Source of the DNA: Halomonas huangheensis
GTDB taxonomy: Bacteria > Pseudomonadota > Gammaproteobacteria > Pseudomonadales > Halomonadaceae
Reading direction: 5' to 3'
Assembly (NCBI RefSeq): GCF_001431725.1
Contig: NZ_CP013106.1
Span: 2,418,001-2,482,000, forward strand
DNA length: 64,000 bases
The position numbers were made by a program, and so were the translations under genes. The notes beneath the pieces are model-generated. The model saw only the letters and a program-made list of their open reading frames with translations. It was not told the DNA's origin and ran no database searches. This document shows, in pieces, positions 35,901-43,815 of the stretch; positions within the stretch are counted from its first letter, which is position 1, and every line of letters begins with the position of its first letter.

Positions 35901-37164
35901 GATTACCCCTCAATATTTCAGAGATGCGCGAGCGCACATCGCGGATATCAAAGCTGCCGTTGGCCTTGAAGGAATCGGAGATGGCATTGGTAGCAACCTT
36001 GACTGCGGCCTTGTAGCTATCCAGGCCCTTCTTCACATCATCCGGCAGGTTGCCGCTGCCATCCTTCAGATAGTTCTGTACCGCCCTGTCCGAGAAGGAG
36101 AGGCCAAAAATCGTGGACCAGGTTCCTTGCAATGCGGTTTGCACCTGGTCATTGATGGCGAGTTCCAAAGATTCATCCGAATAATCGCCACTCTCGATGA
36201 TGCTCGAGATCTCATCGATCAAGCCCTGATCCAGGAAATTGCTTCTGATCTCACTGGCTTTTTCATTATCCAGGTAGTCCAGTGACTTCAGGTCATTGGA
36301 GAAACGAACCTTGGCCGCATCACTGTCCATCCCTTCAAGCATCTCCATGTACTCGGGGCTACTCATGGAGTCGTAAATGCTGTTGACCAGACCTTTCTTG
36401 TCTTTTATCTTGCTGACGGCGTCTCGCATGAAACCATCGATGCCATCCACAACCTGTTCATTCTCGGACAACTCAGCCAACTTATCGTTGATTTCCTTTT
36501 CCTTGAGCAGCCCATAGGTGCTGGCCTGATCCATGATGGTCGAGCTATCTAGATAACTGGTTGTATCACCATCCCAGAAAAACGCATCTTTTTCCGTTTG
36601 GTAGGGAAGGTAATCAAATCCACCAACCAATGCTGTTTTGGCTTGTAGAAGTTCATAATACTGGCGTCGAGGATCATCCAGATCCAGATCAGCCCATTCA
36701 TCCTTCATCTTGTCATGAAACAGCTCGCCGACGGTTTTTTCATCGTTGGTGGTTTCAGCATTCATGAAGTCCGTGGCTTCAGAATCGGCAACATCGATCT
36801 TGACGTTGTTATCCACATGACTGATTTCAGTGCCGGTTATCTTGCTCCCCAGCACCGAATATTTGAATGGCGCCACATAGGAAGAGACTGCATACGTTTT
36901 TCCATTATAGTCGAAGGTAATTGTTGTCGAATCATGCCTTTCCGGATCCAGCTGCGATACTGGTGGAAGTACATCATCTTCTGAAAGAACTTCCCAGTCG
37001 TTCTCCTTGGCCTGGCTCTTGAAATCCTTTACCGCCTGTTCAACATCGGTTGCTCCTTCCCCTTCGTCTACTTCTTCGCTCCCCCTTTGACTATTACTCC
37101 TGACGCTTGCAGACCATTCCGTGGTGGACGATGAACGGAAACCAGTTGGCTGTACTGACATCAT
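32926..37164 (-). CDS. 1,412-residue acidic repeat protein, HrpK-like (type III translocator/effector-like)
   Basis: AAGGAG precedes two adjacent ATGs (37164 and 37161; spacing favours 37161). There is no Sec signal. Residues 1-60 are Ser/Glu-rich, the kind of leader seen on type III-exported proteins. Residues 140-520 are helical and polar, with a hydrophobic patch at about 433-500. Residues 652-756 form a Gly/Ala/Leu-rich hydrophobic region like the membrane-inserting part of translocators. Residues 866-1205 hold three acidic repeats of about 110 residues sharing DVDRVDV.SIEL and TDLHNESD.YNDI. Residues 1206-1408 hold two modules with NGSD.IVS.KDL and an EF-hand-like DDGEDSKISTRD. Overall this resembles Pseudomonas HrpK-type proteins, though much larger; that family assignment is recollection and needs a search. 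DNA is AT-richer than its neighbours, suggesting transfer. No secretion genes are in the window. Confidence 0.6.
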   Translation of the reverse strand: MMSVQPTGFRSSSTTEWSASVRSNSQRGSEEVDEGEGATDVEQAVKDFKSQAKENDWEVLSEDDVLPPVSQLDPERHDSTTITFDYNGKTYAVSSYVAPFKYSVLGSKITGTEISHVDNNVKIDVADSEATDFMNAETTNDEKTVGELFHDKMKDEWADLDLDDPRRQYYELLQAKTALVGGFDYLPYQTEKDAFFWDGDTTSYLDSSTIMDQASTYGLLKEKEINDKLAELSENEQVVDGIDGFMRDAVSKIKDKKGLVNSIYDSMSSPEYMEMLEGMDSDAAKVRFSNDLKSLDYLDNEKASEIRSNFLDQGLIDEISSIIESGDYSDESLELAINDQVQTALQGTWSTIFGLSFSDRAVQNYLKDGSGNLPDDVKKGLDSYKAAVKVATNAISDSFKANGSFDIRDVRSRISEILRGNHEGAPNSVKVRNGAAALLQASMANGTLPAIAGTLTAAAAIYTLTKNQGDTVEERMAAARLLLITLATSPAMLEAGTAGAKALKKLFDKPGMLTSLGLDRDSNEQLTESYLDRYSNSDDPVRTLDAEGHELGSMEEQRSIISQSSQSDDSLSFFTATEDSTSFVTASQGSFEDAMSDPSERISQASSDFTINWDVLDNVSEDSRRTILATVDQRIEGMGIDPDSMDTSGKLRIVGSVLNTVGGLADVAGGVLDLALGAMSIDKLIGNPDALDSEFAAASLQLLSGISIAGAAGTNLASMIAGGSLATGLGIASGALGIAGVALGGIAAIVMGVVAKQKSDQKAEEVLNTFENWSELGITEDDWGDKLNYTIHSRYEYDSDYGTDGYYDLYPEDKPVWESRPEQYQDFTEYVDGHDNISDDWFSNWDDDHDSGIGESGEDPSGRQRFGDGGSPGSFGEFKKDVDRVDVGSIELADNGRVFFTKDGVRQVIDPFIGDKASDSTRQKIIEYLTELHEITHPGGKKDHDLISEITDLHNESDKYNDIDALKRALDDSEPPLFGVDDDKPGTFHDFKRDVDRVDVGSIELDSGDSSVITFEKDGKRWQIDKDDHGELSESDAEDIFDYLKDLHILTHSDGELDERLVEKITDLHNESDDYNDIEDLREELDLDVDPSGLPVFGDGGKPGSFGEFKEDVDRVDVESIELLSDGRVIFVKDGVKQVINPSQGDSATRGTRDKIVEYLEGLYDVAHPQGEFSQERADMMNEVFGRTDKYNDLDDIRSYVESEEEISSFDEEFIEENREHIDTIVEYWDDWNGSDSIVSMKDLKGISEEDNDRSRAERDAAQFLIDEWKFFETLDTAKKKGGGDDKVSTNDLDSWLESVGEGGFNDYRQNMAADGFGRAFYEENRDVIDPMLDNWDDWNGSDDIVSRKDLRNHGGDDDRSEDEHASAEFMLDNDDFFAMLDTFQKDDGEDSKISTRDIEDWLKTIGVEKSL
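32941..34569 (-). repeat. Internal repeats of the HrpK-like gene: three 110-codon units and two C-terminal modules
   Basis: Approximate units: 34231-34569, 33895-34215 and 33550-33876 (acidic repeats with the DVDRVDV core and the YNDI end), then 33259-33549 and 32941-33219 (modules of about 95 codons with EENR..ID and NGSD.IVS.KDL). The protein repeats are clearer than the DNA, which has diverged, so the duplications are not recent. EF-hand-like spacing of acidic residues suggests calcium binding. Confidence 0.75.
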
Positions 37165-37637
37165 TATTCTCCTTGTTCCGGCAAGCCCGTCAGGAGCTGA
37201 TTCCTCTCCAACATCGCTGATGATTGCGGCGCTTCAATAATCAGCGAGAAACTGAAAGTCCAGAGCTGGACTCAGGGAGGGGGAACAAGTCCCGAGTAAC
37301 AGATGAGGTGACCTGGCGCGCTGCTTTCTGTTTCCGCATCACAGCCATGACTTGTCGACATTGCGCTTGGTCATCAAAAAACATTGCACTTGGTCATCAA
37401 AAGACGTTAGCGCCGGGCGTAATGCCACTGAAGATGCTGAGCCGATGGATCGATAGCAATGAATATGTATCGAGACAAGTACAGCCATCAGGTCGTGGTC
37501 AACAGGTCACACCTGCGTGTCGGTCACATCGCTGGACGGGCTACCGCATATCCTCGGACGGGAATGACAACCCGGCGCCTCATGACCAGCACGAGTGGAA
37601 ACACCATGCGGTAACCCTTGCCCCTTTGCTCAACGCA
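37165..37637. other. 473-base non-coding stretch with a 23-bp tandem duplication
   Basis: No convincing gene is present; the open frame on the plus strand (37224-37655) lacks protein-like character. At 37358-37380 and 37381-37403 there are two adjacent 23-bp copies of ACATTGCRCTTGGTCATCAAAAR (differing at two positions). The stretch separates the small gene from the 1,412-residue gene, so it may hold a separate promoter and operator for the large gene. No terminator with a T-run was found. Confidence 0.6.
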
Positions 37638-37826
37638 TCAATTATTCGGGCGTGATGACCGAGCGGTATCGACTTCGGTGTTGCCCTCGGTCTTGGCCTT
37701 GCTCACTTCCATGGACTTCTGAGCGGCCTCTTCGAAAACCTGCTTCAATTGACCGACATCGATTCCGCCGCCACCTGAACCGCTGACTCCTTCGACGTTT
37801 TCCTTTCGATGTTTCAAGATAAACAT
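37638..37826 (-). CDS. 62-residue small protein upstream of the HrpK-like gene
   Basis: A strong AAGGAG lies 7 bases before the ATG. The product begins with a basic stretch (MFILKHRKENVEG), has a Gly/Ser spacer (VSGSGGGG), then one amphipathic helix (IDVGQLKQVFEEAAQKSMEV) and a polar Ser/Thr/Asn tail. There is no signal peptide or membrane segment. I do not recognise it. Size and single-helix design recall small secreted or chaperone-type partners of type III systems, but this is only an analogy. It is co-directional with the large gene, 473 bases upstream of it. Confidence 0.6.
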   Translation of the reverse strand: MFILKHRKENVEGVSGSGGGGIDVGQLKQVFEEAAQKSMEVSKAKTEGNTEVDTARSSRPNN

Positions 37827-38305
37827 TGGACACTCCTTGTGTTCTGGATAGCTGTAGACACCGCTGCCTCAACAAGAGGCTACCAGGGCTTATCCGGGCG
37901 AGATGGGCAGTTGCCACGCCTCCCTCCGAAAAGCCAGCCACTTCCACTCGACACCTCACTCAATCGATAAGTCTGTCATTCATATCGACAATTCACTTGT
38001 GATCAAATGAATCAATTTTTCGAACAAATGAATCAGTGATGAGTATATTGTTCATTTCGTTATCAACGAAAAAACTTGGCAGAATGTGGCTATCAATGAA
38101 TATAGCCCAGACTCCCGGCAACGCAATGTTCAAGATGTTGTAATAATAGAAAAAATGTAATCAGTTGTTAATCGACTGATTCATATATGGCTTTTCATGA
38201 TGTTCCCGAGCATCCAGTTTGGCTGGCAAGACGGGGCGGCCACAAACGGCGAAAAGAACGACTTCCTCCACGCTCTCCTCGCCGTGCGAAGATCGAAGTT
38301 GGCTG
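37827..38305. promoter_or_regulatory. 479-base AT-rich control region of the small-protein/HrpK-like locus
   Basis: No gene is supported. The sequence is AT-richer than the rest of the window. CAAATGAATCA occurs as a direct repeat at 38004-38014 and 38025-38035, starts 21 bases apart (two helical turns), a pattern typical of activator sites. TTTCGTT-ATC-AACGAAA at 38055-38071 is a perfect inverted repeat with a 3-base spacer. These lie 180-245 bases upstream of the small gene's ATG. The region also receives the 3' end of the oxidoreductase gene's upstream neighbour space, but that gene reads away from it. Confidence 0.5.
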
Positions 38306-40681
38306 TCAGACAATCCGATTACTGCGCTCGAGCCTGATCGGAATTGCCTTGCTGGCTGGAGTCCCGGTATCCGCACCATGACTTTCCAGTGCAACGAGCA
38401 CGTTGGTCTCAGGATAGTAGGCACCGACACAACCACTGGGGATGTCGTATTTTACCAACCGGAAGCTCGGAGCCCGGCGTTCGCTACCATCGTTGCGGGG
38501 CTCCCCAACCAGGTCGACCCAGTCACCATCGGCTAACCCGAGGCGTTGCAGATCAATCTGATTGATGAACAACACGCGCCGCTGCCCGGACACTCCCCGA
38601 TAACGGTCGTTATATCCGTATACCGTGGTGTTGTACTGATCGTGGCTACGCATGGTCTGCAACGTCAACCAACCATCGCGTTGCGCCATCTGCTGGTGCA
38701 ATATCGCTTCCGGTAACGGGTCGGCAGCAAAGCAGGCCTTACCGCTCTCGGTCGGAAACCTCAGTTCTCGTACCGGATTGCTCAGGTGGAAGCCTCTCGG
38801 CTTTGCCAAACGCAGGTTGAAATCGTCGAAGCCGGGGATAACCGCGGCAATCTCGTCACGGATACGGTCGTAGTTGGCGACCAGCGCCATCCAATCGATA
38901 TTGGCATTTTCCCCACGTTGAGGCAGGACTCGCAACAAAGTCGCCTCGGCAATGGATGCCACGATCCAAGGCTCCGAGCGCAATAGTGGGCTGGCGGGCT
39001 CCTTGAAGCCGACGCTGGCGTGAACCATCGACATCGAGTCTTCGACGCTGACCGCCTGACGCTCCACTTCGTCACTGGCATCGACTTCACTACGCCCCAG
39101 ACACGGCAGAATAAAGGCCTCCGTCTCGGCGCCAACCACCAGATGACTGCGGTTGAGCTTGGTGCTGATCTGCACATTGAGCCGTAGCTTGCGCATTGCT
39201 GCCTCGGTCCGTTCAGTGTCCGGCGTAGCACGACTGAAGTTGCCGCCAAGGCCAATAAAGGTCTGTGCCTTGCCCTGCTCCAGAGCTGCCAGACTCTCCA
39301 CCGTGTTGTAACCAAGTTCGCGAGGCAGCTTGACGCCATACCGCTCCTCGAGGGCATCGATCAACCAGCCTGGCGCCTTCTCATCGATGCCCATGGTGCG
39401 ATCACCCTGAACATTGGAGTGGCCACGCACCGGGCAGGCTCCCGCACCCGGGCGCCCGAAGTGGCCCCCCAACAGCAGCAGATTGATGATTTCACGCACA
39501 CTACCCACGGCATGCAGGTGCTGGGTGATACCCATTGCCCAGGTGCAGATCACATTGCGCGACGCCGCGTAGATGGTGGCAGCCTCTTCCAGTTGCACAC
39601 GACTCAGACCCGACTGCGATTCGATAGCCATCCACTCGGTGGAGCGAACCACAGTTTCCCATTCCTCGATGCCTTGAGTGTGGGCAGTAATGAAAGCCTC
39701 TGCTCGCTGAAAGTCACCCCGTTCTTCCATGGCAAACAGGGCCTTGGCTATGCCACGTACCGCCGCCATATCACCGCCCATGCGCGGCTGATAGTAACGC
39801 GAACTGATCGGCTGGCTGGACAGCGTGGCCATTTCCAGCGGTACCTGAGGATCGGCAAATCGCTCCAATCCGCGCTCTCGCAACGGATTGAAACTGACAA
39901 TGCGTGCGCCACGGCGAGACGCCCGACGTAGATCGCCCAGCATACGCGGGTGATTGGTCCCGGGATTCTGACCAAAGACAAGGATCGCGTCAGCGTGCTC
40001 GAAATCTTCCAGCAACACCGTGCCCTTACCGACACCCAAACTGGCCTCCATACCAATACCGCTGGCTTCGTGACACATGTTCGAGCAGTCGGGAAAGTTG
40101 TTGGTACCGAACAGACGGACAAACAGCTGATAAAGATAGGCAGCTTCGTTGCTGGCACGTCCAGAGGTATAGAACAGCGCCTGATCGGGAGATTCCAGCT
40201 CAGCCAGGCGCTCGGCGATAGCCGCGATGGCCTCCCGCCAGGTCACCGCAATATAGCGATCGGTTTGCGGATCGTAGCGCAACGGCTCGCTCAGGCGCCC
40301 CTGGTCCTCGAGCATGAAGTCGTCCCAGCCGAGCAACTCTGCCACCGTATGCCGAGTAAAGAATTCAGCAGTCAGGCGTTTGCCGGTCACCTCCCAGGCG
40401 ACGGCCTTGGCGCCATTCTCACAAAACTCGAAGGACGAGCGATGTTCCGAGTCTCCCCAGGCGCAACCGGGGCAATCGAATCCCTCGGCCTGGTTGGTCC
40501 GCAACAGCGAACGCACGCTCTTCCAGGGCGCCCGAGATCGTTTGACATGCCGGCTTACACTGCGCAACGCCCCCCAGCCTCCCGCCGGGCCAGCGTAGGC
40601 TGAAACACGCGGGTGGCGAGTCAATGACTCATCCTGCAATGGGGTGGAATTCGATTCAGTATCCAGCGTTTCTATGCTCAT
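38306..40681 (-). CDS. Molybdopterin oxidoreductase, FdhF/YdeP family
   Basis: From the ATG at 40681 the product is 791 residues; a GTG seven codons upstream is an alternative and neither has a convincing ribosome site. The YdeP mark FDCPGCAWGD lies near residue 70, with only two nearby cysteines rather than the four that hold 4Fe-4S in true formate dehydrogenases. CSNMCHEASGIGMEASLG, VFGQNPGTNHPRML and a C-terminal cofactor domain (MRSHDQYNTTVYGYNDRYRG region) follow. YdeP in E. coli is linked to acid resistance; the substrate is unknown. The cofactor-sulfurating gene fdhD is directly upstream in the same direction. Confidence 0.9.
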   Translation of the reverse strand: MSIETLDTESNSTPLQDESLTRHPRVSAYAGPAGGWGALRSVSRHVKRSRAPWKSVRSLLRTNQAEGFDCPGCAWGDSEHRSSFEFCENGAKAVAWEVTGKRLTAEFFTRHTVAELLGWDDFMLEDQGRLSEPLRYDPQTDRYIAVTWREAIAAIAERLAELESPDQALFYTSGRASNEAAYLYQLFVRLFGTNNFPDCSNMCHEASGIGMEASLGVGKGTVLLEDFEHADAILVFGQNPGTNHPRMLGDLRRASRRGARIVSFNPLRERGLERFADPQVPLEMATLSSQPISSRYYQPRMGGDMAAVRGIAKALFAMEERGDFQRAEAFITAHTQGIEEWETVVRSTEWMAIESQSGLSRVQLEEAATIYAASRNVICTWAMGITQHLHAVGSVREIINLLLLGGHFGRPGAGACPVRGHSNVQGDRTMGIDEKAPGWLIDALEERYGVKLPRELGYNTVESLAALEQGKAQTFIGLGGNFSRATPDTERTEAAMRKLRLNVQISTKLNRSHLVVGAETEAFILPCLGRSEVDASDEVERQAVSVEDSMSMVHASVGFKEPASPLLRSEPWIVASIAEATLLRVLPQRGENANIDWMALVANYDRIRDEIAAVIPGFDDFNLRLAKPRGFHLSNPVRELRFPTESGKACFAADPLPEAILHQQMAQRDGWLTLQTMRSHDQYNTTVYGYNDRYRGVSGQRRVLFINQIDLQRLGLADGDWVDLVGEPRNDGSERRAPSFRLVKYDIPSGCVGAYYPETNVLVALESHGADTGTPASKAIPIRLERSNRIV

Positions 40682-40772
40682 TGGTGATGCGGTTCTCGGC
40701 ACTGTCGCTTGTATTGATGCACTGACGTGCAGGAAGGAAACCGGTCATATCCGGCGCAGGGGTCATGTAATC

Positions 40773-41567
40773 TCAGTCGGCTTGCCCGCTGAGCAATTCC
40801 AGCTGGTGCCCTCGGTTGGCACAGATCAGATTAAGGTCGCAAGCGCGCGCCACTTCCAGCGCGAGCCGCGATGGCACCGCCAGCGTTACCAGGGTGGCAA
40901 TACCGGCATGCACGGTCTTCTGCACGAGCTCAACACTGCAGCGACTGGATATCACCAGCGCGCGAGGCCATTCATCGCTATCCAATGCATGGCCAATCAC
41001 TCTATCCAGCGCATTATGACGACCGATATCGTGGCCACAGGACAACATTTCCCCCTGTTCCGATACGCCAAGAGCGACATGCAGGCCCGGGCGACGCAAT
41101 GATGCCAGACGTTCGACCGCCTTCACGATCGAGGAAGAGGGGACCGCAGGCTGCGGACCAAGCCTGTGCAGTCCAGCAAACAGCTGTGCCTCATCGCTGG
41201 CACCACAGGCGCCACAACTCGAGACGCTGGCAGCAACACGGCGATGCTGCTGCGCCTGGCGCGCGAGCGACTCGCTGACGTCCAGGCGTACCGCCAACCC
41301 ATGGCGCAGGCGTGATAGCTGGATGGCACTGACCTGGTCGCGTCGCTGGATCCAGCCTTCGCTGAAGGCGTGCCCCAGCGCCAACGGTTCGAGGGCGTCG
41401 GGTGTTGCCAATATCGTACCCATGGCCATGTCGTTGAGTGCCAGACTCACCGGCAACTCGACCGGTCCCTGGAGTTCACGCAAGGCCAGACCAGTGCGGT
41501 CTACATAGCCAGTGGTCCACCCATCTTGACACGGGGGCGACTCAACCATATTCAGCAGACTCCTCAT
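40773..41567 (-). CDS. fdhD: Formate dehydrogenase accessory sulfurtransferase FdhD
   Basis: The ATG at 41567 gives 264 residues, a usual FdhD length; the open frame continues far upstream through non-FdhD sequence that overlaps the trhO leader. MVESPP at 41549 is an alternative start. The catalytic CxxC, SSCGACGA, has Cys118 and Cys121. Other family segments are LALGHAFSEGWI, GCGHDIGRHNALDRVIG-like (SCGHDIGRHNALDRVIG) and SSRCSVELVQKTVHAG. FdhD passes sulfur from IscS to the molybdenum cofactor. It precedes the YdeP-family gene by about 90 bases and probably matures that enzyme. Confidence 0.93.
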   Translation of the reverse strand: MRSLLNMVESPPCQDGWTTGYVDRTGLALRELQGPVELPVSLALNDMAMGTILATPDALEPLALGHAFSEGWIQRRDQVSAIQLSRLRHGLAVRLDVSESLARQAQQHRRVAASVSSCGACGASDEAQLFAGLHRLGPQPAVPSSSIVKAVERLASLRRPGLHVALGVSEQGEMLSCGHDIGRHNALDRVIGHALDSDEWPRALVISSRCSVELVQKTVHAGIATLVTLAVPSRLALEVARACDLNLICANRGHQLELLSGQAD

Positions 41568-41788
41568 CGTTGTCTCATCAGTCTGGCACGCCACGCTGCC
41601 TTCCAGCCAATTGATGACAGTGACGCGATGATAGACAGTATCTATCAATGCATTTGAATCCCGCAGCCCGGGAGAGGAAAAATCCTGCGGAATTCGATAA
41701 TATGCGCACGGTCGCCGCCTTCGGCGACGGCATCCTGAACCCACCTGCTCCGGATTTACGCTCCGGCTCGCAAGAGGACCCTGTTTCG

Positions 41789-42814
41789 ATGACTGCATCA
41801 TCTCCGTTCCAGTCCGCATCCCCCGAGATCGTGGTATGCGCGATGTACAAGTTTGTCAGCCTCGACGATTACGAGGCACTGCGTGAGCCACTACTTTCCG
41901 CCATGATCAGGCACGAGGTGCGTGGCACGCTGCTGCTGGCGAGTGAAGGTATCAATGGCACCGTTGCCGGTCGCCGCGAGTCGATCGATGCGTTGCTCGA
42001 TTGGCTGCGCGCCGACCCACGCCTCGCGGACCTCGACGTCAAGGAATCCCTGACCGAGAAGCCCCCCTTCCTGCGCACCAAGGTCAAGCTCAAGCGCGAG
42101 ATCGTGACCATGGGTGTGGAAGGCATCGACCCGCGCCATACCGTAGGCACCTACGTCGAAGCCGAGCAATGGAACGAGCTGATCACCGATCCCGATGTGC
42201 TGCTGATCGATACCCGCAATGACTACGAGGTTGAAGTCGGCACCTTCGAAGGCGCCATCAATCCCAACACAGCCGCCTTCCGTGACTTCCCGGAATATGT
42301 GCAGCGCGAACTCGACCCGAGCCGTCACAAGAAAGTTGCCATGTTCTGCACCGGAGGCATTCGCTGCGAAAAGTCGACGGCCTATCTCAAGGAACAGGGC
42401 TTCGATGAGGTCTATCACCTCAAGGGGGGCATTCTGAAGTATCTGGAATCCGTACCGAAGGACCAGACTCGCTGGCAAGGCGAGTGTTTCGTCTTCGATG
42501 ACCGCGTCACGGTCAATCATGACCTCGACCGCGGCAGCTACGACCAGTGCCACGCCTGCCGCATGCCGATTACCGAAGACGACAAGCACAGCGGCATGTA
42601 CCAGCAGGGTGTGTGTTGCCCGCACTGCCATGACCGGCTGAGTGACGAGCAGAAGACACGCTTCGCCGAGCGGGAACGGCAGATGCAACTGGCTCGCGAG
42701 CGTGGTGAGGTTCACCTCGGCGCCGATGCAGTCGAGCGTATGGAGCAGCGTCGTCAGGCCAAGCGCCAACAACGCGAAGCCGCACGGCGGGCAAACAAGA
42801 CACAGCAGCCGTAG
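41789..42814 (+). CDS. trhO: tRNA uridine(34) hydroxylase TrhO (rhodanese-related)
   Basis: The ATG at 41789 gives 341 residues starting just before the conserved [17 protein letters not shown]; the open frame extends 47 codons upstream without family character. It has an N-terminal acylphosphatase-like part ([16 protein letters not shown]), a rhodanese domain with the reactive cysteine in [13 protein letters not shown], and C-terminal zinc-type cysteines ([15 protein letters not shown]). TrhO (YceA) makes 5-hydroxyuridine at tRNA position 34 using oxygen. TrhP at 61386-62750 does the same by an oxygen-independent route. A basic helical tail ends the protein. Confidence 0.93.
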   Translation: MTASSPFQSASPEIVVCAMYKFVSLDDYEALREPLLSAMIRHEVRGTLLLASEGINGTVAGRRESIDALLDWLRADPRLADLDVKESLTEKPPFLRTKVKLKREIVTMGVEGIDPRHTVGTYVEAEQWNELITDPDVLLIDTRNDYEVEVGTFEGAINPNTAAFRDFPEYVQRELDPSRHKKVAMFCTGGIRCEKSTAYLKEQGFDEVYHLKGGILKYLESVPKDQTRWQGECFVFDDRVTVNHDLDRGSYDQCHACRMPITEDDKHSGMYQQGVCCPHCHDRLSDEQKTRFAERERQMQLARERGEVHLGADAVERMEQRRQAKRQQREAARRANKTQQP

Positions 42815-42950
42815 GCACCGGGCTTCGAGCCGTTAGCGACAAGCTGTTCAGCGCCACCTCGTGAGCCACAGATAAAAGTTCAGTATCCGCGGTTACTTAC
42901 GGCTTGAAGCTGACAGCCTATAGCTCAAACGGCTCGTTGCCAGGTTCTGC

Positions 42951-43814
42951 TTACCCCTGCTTCAGCGCCGCGAGAACGGCGTCGAGTCGTCTACTGTGGC
43001 GCTGTTCAACTCGCCACAGTAACCCTACTCGCTGTCCTTCGTCGTCCAACTGACACGCCACCAGCCCCTGCCCCAACGATACATCCAGCCATCCTCTACT
43101 GAGCACTCCTATGCCGCAACCGGCATCAAGCATGGTGCGCAGCGCGGCGATGGAACTGGCTTCCTGAACCTGGCTCAGCCGCACACCATGTTGCTCAAGA
43201 CGCTGATTGAGCCTGCGCCGCTGCTGCATTTCCGGTGTCAGCAGTACCAGTGGAAACTGGCCCAACTGCTGCCAGGCGAGGCGCTCGGGTAATTGGAAGT
43301 AGCGTGGATTGGCAACCGCTACCGGTACTTCGCGATACAGTGGGCGACAAGCAAAGTCGGCCATGGCTGGAGCATCGGGAAACCCGACCACCAGATCAAG
43401 CTGACCGTCTTCCAACCCCTGAGCCAACGCAGAGGTTGCCAGTTCACGAATCCGCAACGACAACTGGGGAAACGCCTCACGCAACCGTATCAGCAACGGC
43501 ACCAACTCGGGCAGTGCCGACGGCACCACGCCGAGGCTGAAGCGCCCAATCAACGGGCTATCCGAGGTCAGTTCACCGCGCAATGCGTCAAGCTCGGCCA
43601 GTACGCGACGCGCATGCACCAACACCCGCTCACCCTCCGCCGTAAAGCCCTCGAAGCGGCGACCCCGCACGATCAGCGCTGTGCCCAACTCACCTTCAAG
43701 TTGCTTGAGGCGTGCCGATAGCGTCGGTTGGGTGACATTGCAGGCCCTGGCCGCCCTTCCGAAATGCCGTTCATCGGCCAGCGCGGCGAGGAAGCCAAGC
43801 TGTCGGTGGTCCAC
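42951..43814 (-). CDS. LysR-family transcriptional regulator
   Basis: The GTG at 43814 lies one base after the adenine deaminase stop, with GAGG six bases upstream, giving 287 residues that begin at the typical VDHRQLGFLAALADERHFG. The LysR helix-turn-helix is AARACNVTQPTLSARLKQLE (about 21-40), followed by a substrate-binding domain with QLDLVVGFPDAP and AGCGIGVLSRGWLD. The overall look is OxyR/CynR-like. It is the last gene of the cyd-adenine deaminase run, so it might respond to oxygen, redox or purine state; its target is not evident, and it is not divergent from any gene. Confidence 0.9.
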   Translation of the reverse strand: MDHRQLGFLAALADERHFGRAARACNVTQPTLSARLKQLEGELGTALIVRGRRFEGFTAEGERVLVHARRVLAELDALRGELTSDSPLIGRFSLGVVPSALPELVPLLIRLREAFPQLSLRIRELATSALAQGLEDGQLDLVVGFPDAPAMADFACRPLYREVPVAVANPRYFQLPERLAWQQLGQFPLVLLTPEMQQRRRLNQRLEQHGVRLSQVQEASSIAALRTMLDAGCGIGVLSRGWLDVSLGQGLVACQLDDEGQRVGLLWRVEQRHSRRLDAVLAALKQG

Positions 43815-43815
43815 G

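Noticed and set aside
37224..37655. Plus-strand open frame of 143 codons in the gap before the HrpK-like gene
   Set aside because: No ribosome site, no protein-like composition, it overlaps the small gene's end and contains the 23-bp tandem repeat.
38306..40681. Selenocysteine or 4Fe-4S formate dehydrogenase
   Set aside because: No in-frame TGA at the active site and only two cysteines in CPGCAWGD, matching the YdeP group instead.
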